Of a stretch of 64,000 nucleotides of DNA, positions 63,036 to 64,000 are shown one piece after another. The stretch comes from Buddleja alternifolia (taxonomy: Eukaryota > Streptophyta > Magnoliopsida > Lamiales > Scrophulariaceae), in assembly GCA_019426215.1 (NCBI GenBank), contig CM033396.1:29031101-29095100 (forward strand), written 5' to 3'. A program made the translations under genes and the position numbers. The notes under the pieces were generated by a model. It was not told the origin of the DNA. It searched no databases and saw nothing but the letters and a program-made list of their open reading frames with translations. Each line of letters opens with the position of its first letter. Positions within the stretch are counted from its first letter, which is position 1.

Positions 63036-64000
63036 TTTGAGAGAGAAAATAAAATAAATGCAGAGAATAAAGAAAGATTCAATTAGGTTTTTATGTTGTA
63101 CACCAAGTAAAATTAGACAGGACTTTGAATTTTCACTTGGCTCCTACTACATTTTTTGAATCATTGCACTCCCACTGCAATATTCAGAAATCTCGTTAGA
63201 AAGACTTCGTAGTGAGTGATTGAGTTCTTTAATAAAGTCGGTGAGTTGCAACCCTTTAACGATATATGGCTCACTAATTTTATTAAAGTGGCAATCCTTG
63301 CCAGCATTGTGCAACATGCGATTCAATCATTAATTTGGCTCATAGATCACGTGACCGCAACCCTTTAACGATATATAGGTTGTTATCTATCTGAACTTAA
63401 GCCCATCAACTTCCAATCAATCTAACAATTAAATTTTACCTTGCAACCCTCTGTCGATATATGGGGTGGAATTTATTTCGATTGATGGCATCTAATGCAC
63501 TTAGAGATTTTAAATAAATGTCGCAATGCATAACCCCCACTTACTGGGAAGAAATTATGCATATTGACATTAATTCAATTTCTCCTAAGTTTGATGGAAA
63601 GCTGGGACATCCAGTTTCCTTTTAATCTAAATTCAATATTTTGATCCAATGAGAGAATTTGAGATTTAATTGGTCTCACTTTGCACATTATCCATTTATA
63701 GCGCGCATACATGGATTATAAAATGGAAAACGCCTAGCAATTCTATTACACGTGCTTTCCATGGACTTATCTAGATTAAGTCAAGCCAATGACTCAATCG
63801 AGGGTTAGGGGACCTATAAGATCTAACCTATGTCTAACTTCAAGGTCTTCCAGCTCCAAGTTTTTTTTCCAAAAAGGTCTTATTCTAATTACATAAATAT
63901 AAATGCATCCTATGCATAGTTCTATAAAAATTAAAATACAAACTGGGGGGTTTCTAAGACCCGATACAACCCAGAAAACAAAACCTATAAAAAAACTAGT
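63036..64000 (-). other. Copia-G leader with a thrice-repeated motif
   Basis: No gene. GCAACCCTTTAACGATATAT occurs at 63248 and 63357, and a diverged copy (GCAACCCTCTGTCGATATAT) at 63443. The region lies upstream of gag and should be leader and perhaps LTR, but no primer site or LTR edge was found before the window ends. Confidence 0.5.

Larger units (their letters stand above)
52963..64000 (-). mobile_element. Copia-G, copia element split by Sire-2
   Basis: The minus-strand parts are leader (64000-63036, possibly including LTR), gag and protease (63035-62052), the Sire-2 insertion, then pre-integrase and integrase (53765-52963), truncated by the CACTA fragment. The two halves join within the segment after protease: EEQEVMI on one side, IHVGSGHSVAAT on the other, as in Copia-B (EEAMIKVGSGES). 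The 5' LTR edge and primer site are not visible before the window ends. Confidence 0.8.

Overview
The window is plant nuclear DNA, most likely from a eudicot. It is AT-rich and made almost entirely of nested, mostly broken transposable elements: Ty1/copia with initiator-Met-tRNA primer sites, Sirevirus-type copia, Athila-like Ty3 elements, CACTA elements, MITEs, a LINE fragment and a C48-protease-type pseudogene with plant-style introns. I found no intact ordinary host gene, no tRNA or rRNA gene and no prokaryotic feature. A run of exactly 100 N at 22435-22534 marks a draft-assembly gap. Such density of nested repeats suggests heterochromatic or pericentromeric sequence; the species cannot be named from the sequence.

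Layout, left to right. 633-5626 is a young, nearly complete minus-strand copia element (Copia-A) with 224-bp LTRs differing at 5 positions and two in-frame stops. 5627-10692 holds MITE and LTR fragments. 10693-22434 is a minus-strand Sirevirus-type element (Sire-1): 1.77-kb LTR, a large ORF in the env position, an intact RT-RNase H ORF and decayed integrase, protease and gag, cut off by the gap. 22535-26436 is the 3' part of a plus-strand Athila-like element (Athila-A), followed by a broken plus-strand copia (Copia-B, 26437-28963) whose gag is split by a perfect solo LTR with an ATGAG duplication. 29305-34250 is a related minus-strand Athila (Athila-B) with an env-position pseudogene. 34717-42086 holds copia scraps, a degenerate DUF1985/Ulp1-like gene with plausible introns (36062-38745), an Athila end and a copia gag hit by a 446-bp CACTA element. 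42087-47608 is MITEs, foldback repeats, AT microsatellites, a copia RT scrap and a LINE scrap. 47609-52622 is Copia-F (minus), followed by a CACTA end with hairpin arrays.

52963-64000 is another minus-strand copia (Copia-G) into which a second Sirevirus-type element, Sire-2 (53766-62051), has inserted; a perfect GATCA duplication flanks it. Sire-2 has lost most of its 5' LTR, gag, protease, integrase core and RT core, but keeps a diverged, decayed copy of the Sire-1 env-position ORF.

The most interesting material is that env-position ORF pair (12645-16552 and 55505-59861). Both encode an N-terminal domain resembling the 'putative plant transposon protein' family, a basic/acidic linker, a second conserved domain that I cannot name, and a coiled-coil tail. 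Neither shows a signal peptide or a clear membrane segment, so 'envelope-like' describes position only. The Sire-2 copy has at least one candidate intron that keeps the reading frame and is absent from Sire-1. Athila-B carries a gene with the same N-terminal domain in its env position.
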